From assembly GCA_963665915.2 (NCBI GenBank), contig CAXXSG010000004.1:124001-188000 (forward strand): a DNA stretch of 64,000 bases. Direction: 5' to 3'. Positions 19,900-28,763 of the stretch are shown here, in pieces. The notes beneath the pieces were generated by a model. That model was not told where the DNA came from and did not search any database. It was given only the letters and a program-made list of their open reading frames with translations. Origin of the DNA: JAFGRU01 sp963665915 (lineage in GTDB: Bacteria; Desulfobacterota; Desulfuromonadia; Desulfuromonadales; JAAYDE01). Positions within the stretch are counted from its first letter, which is position 1. Each line of letters starts with the position of its first letter. The position numbers were made by a program, and so were the translations under genes.

Positions 19900-19922
19900 G
19901 TCGTTATCATAAACCGTCAGCT

Positions 19923-20945
19923 TTAATTGGCAACCTGACGCGCCGCTTCGAGCCAGGTATTCCATTTTTCCTGGTTTTTGGCAATCCACTCGTCCACATG
20001 GCGCTTGATATCCTTGGCCGATTTCTCCCCGTCCTGCATTTTGGTGTTCTGTTCATTGATGTCGGAAAGAGGGAGGCTGAAAAGCTCGAAGAATTTTTTG
20101 ACGGCAGGGTTTTTCTCGACAAACTTGGTATTGGCCACCACCTGGATGTCAGCCGCAACAAAACCGAGCTTGGCCGGGTCGCTTACCGCGCCCTCCACCC
20201 CGGAAACAGTCATGCGCTCAAGAGATTTCTTCTGTCCCTCGGTAGGATTGATTTCCGGAACGTTGATCCACATGACATCCTGGCCCGGTTTGAGCTTGAA
20301 GATGGTCCAGTTGGGAGCCCAGGTGTAGAAGAAAACCGGCTTGTTGTTTTTATAGTTGGCCAGCCCTTCGGCCATGCTGGCTGCATAAGCCGCCTTGATC
20401 GGCTTGATGTGATCCTCCAGGTCATAGACTTCCATATGGTGGGCGATGACCTTTTCACAACCCCAGCCGGGAGGACAGGCGATCAGGTCGGCTTTGCCGT
20501 CCCCGTTGTTGTCAAAAGCCTTTTTGACCTCGGGGCGTTTGAAATCCTCCAGCGACTGAATATTAAATTTTTCAACCTCTTTTTTCGAAACCAGGTAACC
20601 CTGCAGACCGCCGGCTTTGACCACGTAACCGATGGTACCGGCCTTTTCGTCAAACCCCTTGGGAAGCTGGTCATTGTGAATGGGGAACCAGCCATTGGTC
20701 CAGTAGTCGACATCCCCAAGCTTAACCGATTGATAGAAGATCGGATTGGCCAATTCCGTGACTTTTTTCACCTTGTAACCGAGTTCTTCCAGCGCCTGAC
20801 GAACCAGGGCTTCCTGAAAGTAGCCGGTGTTCCAGCTGGCACGGGCCGGCTTAACAGTCACCCCCTTGCCGGGCGTTTTGTTGTAGGCCTGCACAGGGAG
20901 GGCAAGGCTTAGGCAAAAGAGTGCAATCATTAAACTTCGTCTCAT
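19923..20945 (-). CDS. proX: Glycine betaine/proline ABC transporter, substrate-binding protein
   Basis: A 340-residue periplasmic binding protein with a cleavable signal peptide (first 20 residues, ending PVQA). Trp-rich segments ARASWNTGYFQ, YWTNGWFPIHN, CPPGWGC and FYTWAPNW provide the aromatic cage that binds quaternary ammonium groups in ProX-type proteins. Two Cys in CPPGWGC may form a disulfide. AAAGGAG lies 7 nt upstream of the ATG. Last gene of proV-proW-proX. Substrate is most likely glycine betaine or proline betaine; choline cannot be excluded from sequence. Confidence 0.92.
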   Translation of the reverse strand: MRRSLMIALFCLSLALPVQAYNKTPGKGVTVKPARASWNTGYFQEALVRQALEELGYKVKKVTELANPIFYQSVKLGDVDYWTNGWFPIHNDQLPKGFDEKAGTIGYVVKAGGLQGYLVSKKEVEKFNIQSLEDFKRPEVKKAFDNNGDGKADLIACPPGWGCEKVIAHHMEVYDLEDHIKPIKAAYAASMAEGLANYKNNKPVFFYTWAPNWTIFKLKPGQDVMWINVPEINPTEGQKKSLERMTVSGVEGAVSDPAKLGFVAADIQVVANTKFVEKNPAVKKFFELFSLPLSDINEQNTKMQDGEKSAKDIKRHVDEWIAKNQEKWNTWLEAARQVAN

Positions 20946-20981
20946 TTTTTTCTCCTTTTTTAAAAAAATTTAGGGAATGGA

Positions 20982-21818
20982 TTATTTCCCAAGTCCCTGG
21001 GTAATACGGTCCAAAACCATGGCCATCAATACGATACAGAGACCGCCGACCGTGGCAAGACCGATATCAAGCGTGTTGAGCCCCTGAACAACTGGCCCCC
21101 CCAGGCCCCCGGCCCCAATCAGAGCCGCGATAACAACCATGGAAAGAGACATCATGATGGTCTGATTAAGTCCGGCCATCACCGACGGCAACGCCAGGGG
21201 AAACTGAACTTTGCGCAACACCTGCCAAGGCGTGGCACCAAAAGCAATAGCCGCTTCGACCAGTTCGGGATGGACCTGGCGAATGCCGAGGCTGGTCAGA
21301 CGGATAATGGGCGGCAAGGCAAAAACGATGGTCGCCAGTACGCCGGAAACGGTTCCGATACTGAAAAGCATGACCACCGGGACCAGATAAACAAAAGCCG
21401 GGGTGGTCTGCATTGCATCCAGAAGAGGGCGCAGGAATATCTGGAAGCGATCGCTGCGACCGGAAAGAATGCCAAGGGGGATGCCGACGATAGCACAGAA
21501 AAGGACCGAACAGAGGACCATGGAAAAGGTTATCATGGTGTCTTCCCAGAATCCGAGATAACCGGTCAGGAGCAAACTCGCCAGGGTGAAAACAGCCACC
21601 TTTTTGCCGGCGTAGCGCCAGGCGGCCGCAACAAAGATGAGGATGACGACAAAGGGCGGAAGGCTGGTCAGGACCCACTCAAAACCCTCCAGGGATTTTT
21701 CGATGGGAATCTTGATGATCTGGAAAATTTCCCGGTAATTTACCACCAGCCAGTCGACGCCATTCTGAATCCATTCGTCGAGAGGAATCACATATTCGCC
21801 AAAATTCAATATCTGCAT
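20982..21818 (-). CDS. proW: Glycine betaine/proline ABC transporter, permease
   Basis: A 278-residue inner-membrane permease of the OpuAB/ProW family with about six or seven predicted helices. The EAA-type loop that contacts the ATPase is visible around VEAAIAFGATPWQVLRKVQFP, followed by LALPSVMAGLNQTIMMSLSM. The N-terminal 35 residues are amphipathic as in ProW. It starts 45 bp after proV and ends 36 bp before proX in the same direction. Confidence 0.93.
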   Translation of the reverse strand: MQILNFGEYVIPLDEWIQNGVDWLVVNYREIFQIIKIPIEKSLEGFEWVLTSLPPFVVILIFVAAAWRYAGKKVAVFTLASLLLTGYLGFWEDTMITFSMVLCSVLFCAIVGIPLGILSGRSDRFQIFLRPLLDAMQTTPAFVYLVPVVMLFSIGTVSGVLATIVFALPPIIRLTSLGIRQVHPELVEAAIAFGATPWQVLRKVQFPLALPSVMAGLNQTIMMSLSMVVIAALIGAGGLGGPVVQGLNTLDIGLATVGGLCIVLMAMVLDRITQGLGK

Positions 21819-21863
21819 TGCCTGATTAACTCCAAAAGAAAGAAAAAATTGCCGAAGTCCAGG

Positions 21864-23066
21864 TCAATCGGCCTGGCCGCGCTGCAACGTGCGCAGAAAA
21901 ACGGTTTTGGATATCACTCCGAGATAGCGGCCGTTATCATTCACAATCGGGATTGGCCAAGGGCGTGCCGTTACTTCCGGCAGGATATCCTGCATGGAAT
22001 CAACAGCCATAGCCGGTTTGGCTTCGGGAATAAAAGCCCGGATAATATCCTTGGAACCGTCCCCGTGATCGATAAACTCTTTCAGCGAGTCCGCCGAGAC
22101 CAAACCGAGATATCTGCGATCCGTATCGAGAACATAACCGTAATCACGATCATGATTGATCAGGCGCTGGAGTCCGGCGCGGGGCCCCTCCCCTGGATGC
22201 CGGATGAGGGTCACCTGAGTTTCCCGGGCGATGTCTCCGGCCGTCAGGATATTGGTTGGATCGACGCCACGGAAGAAGGCTTCCACATATTCATTGGCAG
22301 GCTTCTGGAGGACCTCTTCCGGGGTTCCCACCTGAACGACGCGTCCCCCCTCCATAATGGCGATACGGTCGCCGATGCGCATCGCTTCGTCAAGATCGTG
22401 GGAAATAAAGACAATGGTACGCTGGTGCTTGGACTGCAGCTTCAAAAGCTCATCCTGCATTTCGCAACGGATGAGAGGATCGAGAGCGGAAAAAGCTTCA
22501 TCCATCAGCAGCACTTCAGGATCTACGGCCAGCCCCCGGGCCAACCCGACCCGCTGCTTCATACCGCCGGAAAGTTCGTCCGGCCGACTGCCGTGATAAG
22601 CCTCCAGGCCGACTTGCTCAAGAGCCGACATGGCCCGCTTATGACGTTCCTGTTTCGTCATTCCAGCCATTTCCAGACCGAAGGCCGCATTTTCGAGCAC
22701 GGTCATGTGCGGCATCAAGGCAAAGGACTGAAAGACCATGGACATCTTATTTCGCCGCACATTGAGCAGCTCCTTGTCATTCATGGTCGCCACGTCCTGA
22801 CCGTCGATAAAAACGTGGCCGCTGGTCGGTTCGATCAGGCGATTGAGCATCCTTACCAGAGTTGATTTTCCAGATCCGGAGAGCCCCATGACGACAAATA
22901 TCTCGCCCGGTTCAATTTCGAAACTAGCATCCTGAACGCCTACGGTAAGGCCTGTTTTTTCATAGATGACATCCTTGTCCATCCCTTCATTCAACATTTT
23001 CAACGCTTTCTCGGGATTTGGGCCGAAAATCTTGAACAGGTTTTCAATTTTGATATTTACCGCCAC
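21864..23066 (-). CDS. proV: Glycine betaine/proline ABC transporter, ATP-binding protein
   Basis: A 400-residue ATPase of the QAT family: Walker A GLSGSGKST (about 59-67), signature LSGGMKQRVGLARG, Walker B LLMDEAFSALDP. It has two C-terminal CBS domains (about 280-400) that in OpuA/ProV sense ionic strength. The GTG start at 23066 is preceded by AGAGG at proper spacing. An inverted repeat (TTATA-CGAA-TATAA) lies 12-25 bp upstream of the start and shares its core with one upstream of marR. First transporter gene, 108 bp behind the MarR-type regulator. Confidence 0.94.
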   Translation of the reverse strand: MAVNIKIENLFKIFGPNPEKALKMLNEGMDKDVIYEKTGLTVGVQDASFEIEPGEIFVVMGLSGSGKSTLVRMLNRLIEPTSGHVFIDGQDVATMNDKELLNVRRNKMSMVFQSFALMPHMTVLENAAFGLEMAGMTKQERHKRAMSALEQVGLEAYHGSRPDELSGGMKQRVGLARGLAVDPEVLLMDEAFSALDPLIRCEMQDELLKLQSKHQRTIVFISHDLDEAMRIGDRIAIMEGGRVVQVGTPEEVLQKPANEYVEAFFRGVDPTNILTAGDIARETQVTLIRHPGEGPRAGLQRLINHDRDYGYVLDTDRRYLGLVSADSLKEFIDHGDGSKDIIRAFIPEAKPAMAVDSMQDILPEVTARPWPIPIVNDNGRYLGVISKTVFLRTLQRGQAD

Positions 23067-23077
23067 AAGAAACCTCT

Positions 23078-23091
23078 TTATACGAATATAA
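23078..23091. promoter_or_regulatory. Candidate operator upstream of proV
   Basis: TTATA CGAA TATAA, a perfect 5-bp inverted repeat around CGAA. On the minus strand it contains ATTCGTA, also present upstream of marR (within 23848-23860). Sharing the motif at both candidate targets suggests a binding site for the MarR-type protein; this is inference. Confidence 0.35.
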
Positions 23092-23174
23092 GAACTTTAA
23101 TTGGACTTTCAAAAAAACCACCCTAGCCAGGCGGTAAAGGAATACGGAAATGACTCCAGCACCGGAAAGCGACA

Positions 23175-23813
23175 TCAGGTTTCAGGTGTTTTTGGGGACA
23201 CTTTTGTTGCGAAAGTCGGAGAAACAATTGGGCCGGTCTCCAGGACCGGAGACGCGTCAATCCGGCCGGCTTCCATCAGATCGACCACTTTTTCAAGGGC
23301 CAGAGTAATGGAAATCTGCTCCAACTCCGGAAGATTTTTCAAAGCTTCTGAAAGCTTGTCTTGAAGCGGAGAAGGTGCGTTAGCCGCAAGTTGCTCGCCA
23401 GCCACGGTAATGGAAACCAAAACCTGGCGGCGGTCTTTGGGACTGCGCTCACGGGCAACCAGCCCCTTCTCTTCCAGTCGGTCAACAATGCCGACCACAG
23501 TACTTGGACTGAGGTAAACCTTCTGAGCGAGCCGGGTTGTGAGCAGCGGCCCCCCTTCCAGCAACGCCAGCAAGCAGGTCAGTTGCGGACCCGTGATGCG
23601 GTGATTGTGGGCCAGTTTCCGAGAGTGGATTTCCACGGCACGAATGATCCGCCGCAGGGACTGGAGAACCCGCAATTCATAACTTTTTTCGGGGACACGA
23701 GTGGTGCACGCCGACTCGGAAAAGGTATCACCTTCCGGAGACCGCCCGCATGGGTTTTCACACCCCGCCGATAGTGGTTTTTTATTATCGTCCAGCTTAG
23801 GAGTTTCCATCAT
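23175..23813 (-). CDS. MarR-family transcriptional regulator
   Basis: A 212-residue regulator with a winged-helix domain at about 45-150: LAHNHRITGPQLTCLLALL, the recognition-helix region LSPSTVVGIVDRLEEKGLV, and wing ERSPKDRRQVLVSIT. Both ends carry polar extensions longer than the usual 140-150-residue MarR. Likely a dimer controlling the osmoprotectant genes immediately downstream (proVWX); MarR/GbsR-type repressors of betaine uptake are known in other bacteria. The frame opens with TTG at 23822; ATG at 23813, or the next codon, is preferred because GAGA precedes it, but this start is uncertain. Confidence 0.8.
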   Translation of the reverse strand: MMETPKLDDNKKPLSAGCENPCGRSPEGDTFSESACTTRVPEKSYELRVLQSLRRIIRAVEIHSRKLAHNHRITGPQLTCLLALLEGGPLLTTRLAQKVYLSPSTVVGIVDRLEEKGLVARERSPKDRRQVLVSITVAGEQLAANAPSPLQDKLSEALKNLPELEQISITLALEKVVDLMEAGRIDASPVLETGPIVSPTFATKVSPKTPET

Positions 23814-23847
23814 TTCTCGCAAGAAAAGGTCTTTCTTTTAAGAATAC

Positions 23848-23859
23848 TTCGTGTACGAA
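23848..23859. promoter_or_regulatory. Candidate operator upstream of marR
   Basis: TTCGT GT ACGAA, a perfect 5-bp inverted repeat 35 bp upstream of the MarR start. It shares ATTCGTA (minus strand) with the repeat before proV. Autoregulation by the MarR protein would fit. Confidence 0.35.
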
Positions 23860-24023
23860 TGTTTCTAACACAAATGATGCGAAGGTGTCAAGCCAGGGAC
23901 ATCTCCTCTACGACCTTAACCTATTGAATTAATATGTTTTTAATCGGTGCGGAAAATTAATATGGAATAAAAAAATGGAGTGTTTAAGGGCACTCTGAGG
24001 CCAGCAACTCCAAGACCGGAGCG

Positions 24024-24779
24024 TTAGAACCCGTGAAAATCGATACAGATAGCGGTCCAGTCATCCCCCTGCGCGACATTGTCTCCAAAATCCTCCAGGG
24101 TCTTGAACAGGTTTTCCAGAAAGGTCAGGTGATCGCTACGATCTTTGTGCAAAAACTCTTTGAGCCGTTTTTGCCCATAAGTCTCCACTTGGTCATTGAA
24201 GGTTTCAGTCACACCGTCGGTATAGAGCAGGAAGCGGTCGTGTTTATCAAATTGAAAAGACCCCATCTCAATCTCGGGCTTTTCAAAAAAACCAAGCGGT
24301 TGGGCGGTATTGTCGAGTTCCAGAACGTGGTCTCCACGCAGTACCAACGGCGCCACGTGACCGGCATTCACATAATGCATGGCCAGCTTTTCGGGATGGA
24401 TGATGCCACAAAAGAAAGTGGTCGAAAAAAGGTGATCCAACTCTTCAGACCTCCGTGAAAACTTTTCAAGAAACTCATTTACATCCGTGGCAATTCTTAA
24501 ACAATCACACTGATTAATGCTGGCACGGTAGATAAAACCATAAAGGAGAGACATGACCACCGAAGCATGCAGGCCGTGACCGGTCACATCCCCGATCATG
24601 ACAAGCTGACAACCGTCAGGCATGCTGATAAAGTCGAAATAATCCCCGCCAAGCCCTCTTGCCATGCGGAACTTGACCCCCATACAGCACCATGTACAGA
24701 CCGGAGAACCTTTCGGAAAAAGAAGCTTCTGAACCTGGCTTGCGAGATGGACATCCAGTCCACATTCACATTCTGTCAT
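24024..24779 (-). CDS. SpoIIE/RsbU-type PP2C serine phosphatase
   Basis: A 251-residue cytoplasmic protein consisting almost only of a SpoIIE domain. Metal-binding Asp motifs of the PPM fold are clear: GGDYFDF (about 44-50), GDVTGHG (about 63-69), LLYTDGVTE and GDDWTAI. The N-terminus has five Cys in the first 32 residues (CECG, CTWCC), unusual for the family. Such phosphatases normally act on an anti-sigma-factor antagonist in partner-switching, but no STAS or HPK-type partner is nearby and no sensor domain is attached. GGGAGATG sits 6 nt before the ATG. Confidence 0.85.
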   Translation of the reverse strand: MTECECGLDVHLASQVQKLLFPKGSPVCTWCCMGVKFRMARGLGGDYFDFISMPDGCQLVMIGDVTGHGLHASVVMSLLYGFIYRASINQCDCLRIATDVNEFLEKFSRRSEELDHLFSTTFFCGIIHPEKLAMHYVNAGHVAPLVLRGDHVLELDNTAQPLGFFEKPEIEMGSFQFDKHDRFLLYTDGVTETFNDQVETYGQKRLKEFLHKDRSDHLTFLENLFKTLEDFGDNVAQGDDWTAICIDFHGF

Positions 24780-24841
24780 CGAGCATCTCCCTTTTTTATC
24801 CAGACGCCTTAAGTACCCCCCAAATAAGATCTAAGAGCCCA

Positions 24842-25594
24842 TCAGAAGTCTTTCAGAGCTTTATCCCAAAGATGGCGGGGCTGAACATTTGTCATGGCGT
24901 TCATCAGGCTTTTTTTGACATGGGGAATTTCAATTTCCAAATCCCCGATAAGCTTTTTGATCCGCTGTCGTTTCTGCTCTTTGTCCTCAAACGCCGGACA
25001 GGAGGATTCAAACACCGGGAGTCCTTCCTCCGCAATAAATTCTTCAATCACCTTTTCTTCAATATAAGCCAAGGGCCGTATCACCGTCTGGATGCCGTTG
25101 TCGGCCAGAAGTTTCGGACTCATAGCGGCAATAGTACCTGAATAAAACTGGTTCAACAGCAGGGTTTCAATGAAATCGTCAAGGTGATGCCCAAGGGCGA
25201 TCTTGTTGCAGTTCAGTCTATGCGCCACGGTATAAAGGATACCACGCCGCAGCCGGGCGCAAAAGGAGCACCAGGATGATTTCCCGCGGCGCTTCTCTTC
25301 AAGGATTTCCTTGATGCTGGTTTTCTCGCAATAAAAGGAAAACCCCTTCAGCCGGAAATAGTCGCCGATCTCCCGCGAGGGAAATCCCGAAAAACCGGGA
25401 TCGATGGTCACTCCGATCAGTTCGTAGGAGATGGGTGCCCGCTGCTGCAATACTTCCAGAATCCGCATCAGTGCCATGGAGTCCTTGCCGCCGGAAATAG
25501 CGACGGCAATCCGATCGCCGTCGTCGATGAGACCAAAATCACCGATGGCCCGGCCGGCCAGCTTTCTTATTCTGTTGTAGGAAGAGAGACTCAT
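24842..25594 (-). CDS. ttcA: tRNA 2-thiocytidine biosynthesis protein TtcA
   Basis: A 250-residue PP-loop ATPase that thiolates C32 of certain tRNAs. ISGGKDSMALM is the PP-loop. CSFCARLRRG carries the conserved Cys pair and ESSCP a third Cys, together the expected Fe-S ligands. GHHLDDFIETLLLNQF is a TtcA-family motif. The ATG at 25594 lies 10 nt after the RND transporter stop; GTG and TTG codons just upstream are alternatives. The gene is in line with the efflux operon, perhaps only by read-through. Length is slightly shorter than E. coli TtcA. Confidence 0.9.
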   Translation of the reverse strand: MSLSSYNRIRKLAGRAIGDFGLIDDGDRIAVAISGGKDSMALMRILEVLQQRAPISYELIGVTIDPGFSGFPSREIGDYFRLKGFSFYCEKTSIKEILEEKRRGKSSWCSFCARLRRGILYTVAHRLNCNKIALGHHLDDFIETLLLNQFYSGTIAAMSPKLLADNGIQTVIRPLAYIEEKVIEEFIAEEGLPVFESSCPAFEDKEQKRQRIKKLIGDLEIEIPHVKKSLMNAMTNVQPRHLWDKALKDF

Positions 25595-25604
25595 CAACAC
25601 CCGG

Positions 25605-28600
25605 CTAATCGATGGAGTGATCCGCGTGGCCGGCCCGCAAGCCCAGCGCACCACGAATATCCTCCAGAATAAGGTAAAGAGAAGGAAGAAAAATCAGCGT
25701 AATGCCGGTGGCAAAAAGAATCCCGAAACCGAGACTGATGGCCATGGGGATCAGGAACTTGGCCTGCATGCTGGTTTCGAGAATCATCGGCATCAACCCG
25801 AAAAATGTCGTCAGGGAAGTCAGCATGATTGGGCGGAAACGCCGCGTCCCCGCCTCCAGAACTGAATCAATGGGAGCCTGCCCTTCCCTGAGCCGGCTGT
25901 TGATGCGATCAATGAGAAGCAGGGAGTCGTTCACAACTACGCCGGAGAGAGCCACAATCCCGAACATGCTCAAAATGCTCAAATCATAACCCATGATCAG
26001 ATGTCCCAAAATCGCGCCGACAACCCCGAAGGGGATGGCAGTCATGATCAAAAGAGGCTGGGAATAACTCCTGAAAGGGATGGCCAGCAGCGCATAGACA
26101 CAAAACAGGGCCAGAATAAAACCCTTTTTCATGCTGTTGATGGAATCTTTCTGTTCTTTCTGCTCCCCTCCCATATCATAGGTCAGGCCGGGAAAATCAT
26201 TGAGAAGGCTTTTCAGGGCATTTTCCCGCAGATCAGCCACGATCTCCTCGGTGTTTCCACTTGCGCTGTCAACATCCGCCATGACACTGACTACCCGTTT
26301 CCGGTCCGTGCGGTTGATCTCGCTGAAACCTTCCCCTTCCTGAATGTGGGCAGCCCGCCCGAGCGGGAGTTCTCCCCCGTCAGGGGTTCGAATCCGCATC
26401 TGCTCAAGGCTCCATAAACTGCGCCGCTCTTTTTCGGGATAGCGAACCATGACCTTAACCTCATTCCGCCCTCTCTGCAAACGCAAAGCCTCGGACCCGA
26501 AAAAGGCGGCCCTTACCTGGCGGCCAAGATCTTCTTCGGTGATATTCTGGGTTCTGGCCGCTGGTTTGAGGGTAATTTTCAGTTCTTTCTGGCCGCGGGC
26601 ATAATTGTCGGCGATATTGCTGACCGCCGGATAGCCTTCGAGAACTTCTTTGAGACGGACCGAGGCCTTTTCCAGCACCCCGAAATCGGTATGGGCCAAC
26701 TGAACATCGATATTGGCTCCCAAATCGATGAGGTTCGAAATAAAGGTAAGGCTCTCAACACCCGGGATCTCCCCCACCCGTTCACGCCAGCGCTGAACGA
26801 TTTCACTGGAAGTGGTATCCCGCTCTTCACTCGGCTGCAGAAACACGGCGATATTGGCCAGGTTGCCACCGGAGGTCCCCTCCTCTCCCATAGGCCCTCC
26901 CTTGGCCAGAGTTCCGCCGACCACACCGTAAATATTTCTCAGGACGGAATTCTTCTCACCGAGAGCCTGATCGTATTCTTCAAAAATATCCCGGGCCTTC
27001 AAAGTAATGAAATCATGCACCTCGGCCGTTTTTCGGACCGGTGTACCTACGGACATCTCGAGTTCCACCAGGACGACATCGCCTTCGACCGCAGGCATGA
27101 AGCGAAATTTGACAAACCCGCCCCCGACCAACCCGACGCAGACAAACAGAAGCGCCACGGCCGATGCCAGGGTCACGTAACGATTGCATACGCAAAACTG
27201 CAGAAATCGCCGGTAAGGACCCTGAATAAAACGTTCAAGCCCGGCGCCGAACTTTTTATGAAAATCCAGAAAGCGCTTGAATGCTCCCCGGGGATTTTCA
27301 AGGGGCTTGCCGAAACCGAGATGGGCCGGAAGAATAAACAGGGATTCCACCAGCGAAATAATAAAGATGGAGATGACCACAAGGGGTATGGTGCGGATAA
27401 ATTTCCCCATCAGACCGCTGACAAAAATCAATGGCGAAAAAGCCACCACGGTGGTGAGAACTGAAAAAGTGACCGGCCGATAAACCTCAATGGCACCCTC
27501 GATGGCGGCCTGAAGGTAGGGTTTGCCCATCTGCCGATGCTCATAAATGTTTTCGCCGACAATAATCGCGTCATCCACGACAATCCCGAGAGCCATGATA
27601 AAAGCAAAAAGAGATATCATGTTGATGGAAACATCGAGAACCGGCGAAAACAGCAGGGCTCCCAGAAAAGAGATGGGAATTCCGAGCATGACCCACAGTG
27701 CCAGGCGAATTTCAAGGAACAGGCCTAGAACAATCAGGACAAGACATAACCCGATGGTGGCGTTTTTGATGAGGAGATCGCGGCGGCTTTTGAAAAGATC
27801 GGTCGTGTCATTCCAGACGGAAAGCCGAAGCGAGGGGGGAAGTATTTCATTTTTCCCCTCTACATATTGTTCGACGATTCGGGAAATATCCGTTGGTTTC
27901 TGATCCCCAACCCGGAAAACCTTGACCATGGCGGCGGGTTTGTCGTCAAAAATGGCAAACTCATCTGTCTCCCGAAAAGCATCTTTGACCTCGGCGATAT
28001 CTCCAAGGCGGACTTCCGTCCCATTCGCCTGTTCGAGAACCACAACGTCGGCATACTCTCTGCCGGTGTAGCGACGCTCCTTGGTGCGCAGGAAAATTTC
28101 TTTCCCCTGCGTTTTGACCGACCCGCCGGGAAGATCGAGGGATGCACTGCGAACCCGCCGCGCCACGGCATCAAGGGTCAGATTATAGCGGCGCAGATTT
28201 TCTTCCGAAATCTCAATGGAAATTTCATAGGGGCGGACGCCCCCCAGCTCCACCTGGGTAATTTCCGGGTAATCAAGAAGTTCGTCCCGAATACCTTCCG
28301 CTTTTTCTCTGAGACTCCTCTCGGAAAGATCCCCGTACACCACGACCGACACCACTTCCCGCCGATTGAGGAGCTTGGTGACAACAGGTTCTTCCGCATC
28401 CTCTGGAAAAGTGATGATGCGGTCGACGGCACTTTTGACATCCTGCAGGATGAGGTCGGCATTTTCGCCTGTACGCAAAAAGGCGTTGACAATCCCCAAC
28501 CCTTCGCTGGCCTGGGCCTTGATTTCACGGATACCGTCAATCTCGCTGAGGCTCTCTTCAACCTTGAGGATAATACCCTCTTCAATCTCCTCTGGGCCGG

Positions 28601-28763
28601 CCCCGGGATAAACAACCGCGACCTGAATCGTATCCAGACTGACCTCAGGGAAAACCTCCTGCTTGATCGACATGCCGAACACCAGGCCTCCGGCCACGAA
28701 AACAAGCATCAGCAGGTTGGCGGCCACATGATTCCCGGTCATCCACTGGATGGGGCCTTTCAT
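25605..28763 (-). CDS. RND-family efflux transporter, inner-membrane pump
   Basis: A 1052-residue proton-driven pump with the AcrB-like plan: a membrane helix at the N-terminus (ANLLMLVFVAGGLVFG), two large periplasmic loops, and two bundles of helices. GIVVDDAIIVGENIYEH in the first bundle contains the paired Asp of the proton relay, and VVNDSLLLIDRINSRLREG mirrors it in the second. It belongs to the HAE1-like branch, whose substrates range from drugs to lipids, so I cannot name the cargo. It overlaps the adaptor gene by 4 nt (ATGA), giving OMF-MFP-RND order on the minus strand. Confidence 0.92.
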   Translation of the reverse strand: MKGPIQWMTGNHVAANLLMLVFVAGGLVFGMSIKQEVFPEVSLDTIQVAVVYPGAGPEEIEEGIILKVEESLSEIDGIREIKAQASEGLGIVNAFLRTGENADLILQDVKSAVDRIITFPEDAEEPVVTKLLNRREVVSVVVYGDLSERSLREKAEGIRDELLDYPEITQVELGGVRPYEISIEISEENLRRYNLTLDAVARRVRSASLDLPGGSVKTQGKEIFLRTKERRYTGREYADVVVLEQANGTEVRLGDIAEVKDAFRETDEFAIFDDKPAAMVKVFRVGDQKPTDISRIVEQYVEGKNEILPPSLRLSVWNDTTDLFKSRRDLLIKNATIGLCLVLIVLGLFLEIRLALWVMLGIPISFLGALLFSPVLDVSINMISLFAFIMALGIVVDDAIIVGENIYEHRQMGKPYLQAAIEGAIEVYRPVTFSVLTTVVAFSPLIFVSGLMGKFIRTIPLVVISIFIISLVESLFILPAHLGFGKPLENPRGAFKRFLDFHKKFGAGLERFIQGPYRRFLQFCVCNRYVTLASAVALLFVCVGLVGGGFVKFRFMPAVEGDVVLVELEMSVGTPVRKTAEVHDFITLKARDIFEEYDQALGEKNSVLRNIYGVVGGTLAKGGPMGEEGTSGGNLANIAVFLQPSEERDTTSSEIVQRWRERVGEIPGVESLTFISNLIDLGANIDVQLAHTDFGVLEKASVRLKEVLEGYPAVSNIADNYARGQKELKITLKPAARTQNITEEDLGRQVRAAFFGSEALRLQRGRNEVKVMVRYPEKERRSLWSLEQMRIRTPDGGELPLGRAAHIQEGEGFSEINRTDRKRVVSVMADVDSASGNTEEIVADLRENALKSLLNDFPGLTYDMGGEQKEQKDSINSMKKGFILALFCVYALLAIPFRSYSQPLLIMTAIPFGVVGAILGHLIMGYDLSILSMFGIVALSGVVVNDSLLLIDRINSRLREGQAPIDSVLEAGTRRFRPIMLTSLTTFFGLMPMILETSMQAKFLIPMAISLGFGILFATGITLIFLPSLYLILEDIRGALGLRAGHADHSID

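Noticed and set aside
21270..22865. 531-codon plus-strand frame
   Set aside because: Antisense to proW and proV; no start signals.
26380..26400. T-arm-like GGGGTTCGAATCC sequence
   Set aside because: Lies inside the RND pump gene and has no matching acceptor or anticodon stem, so not a tRNA.
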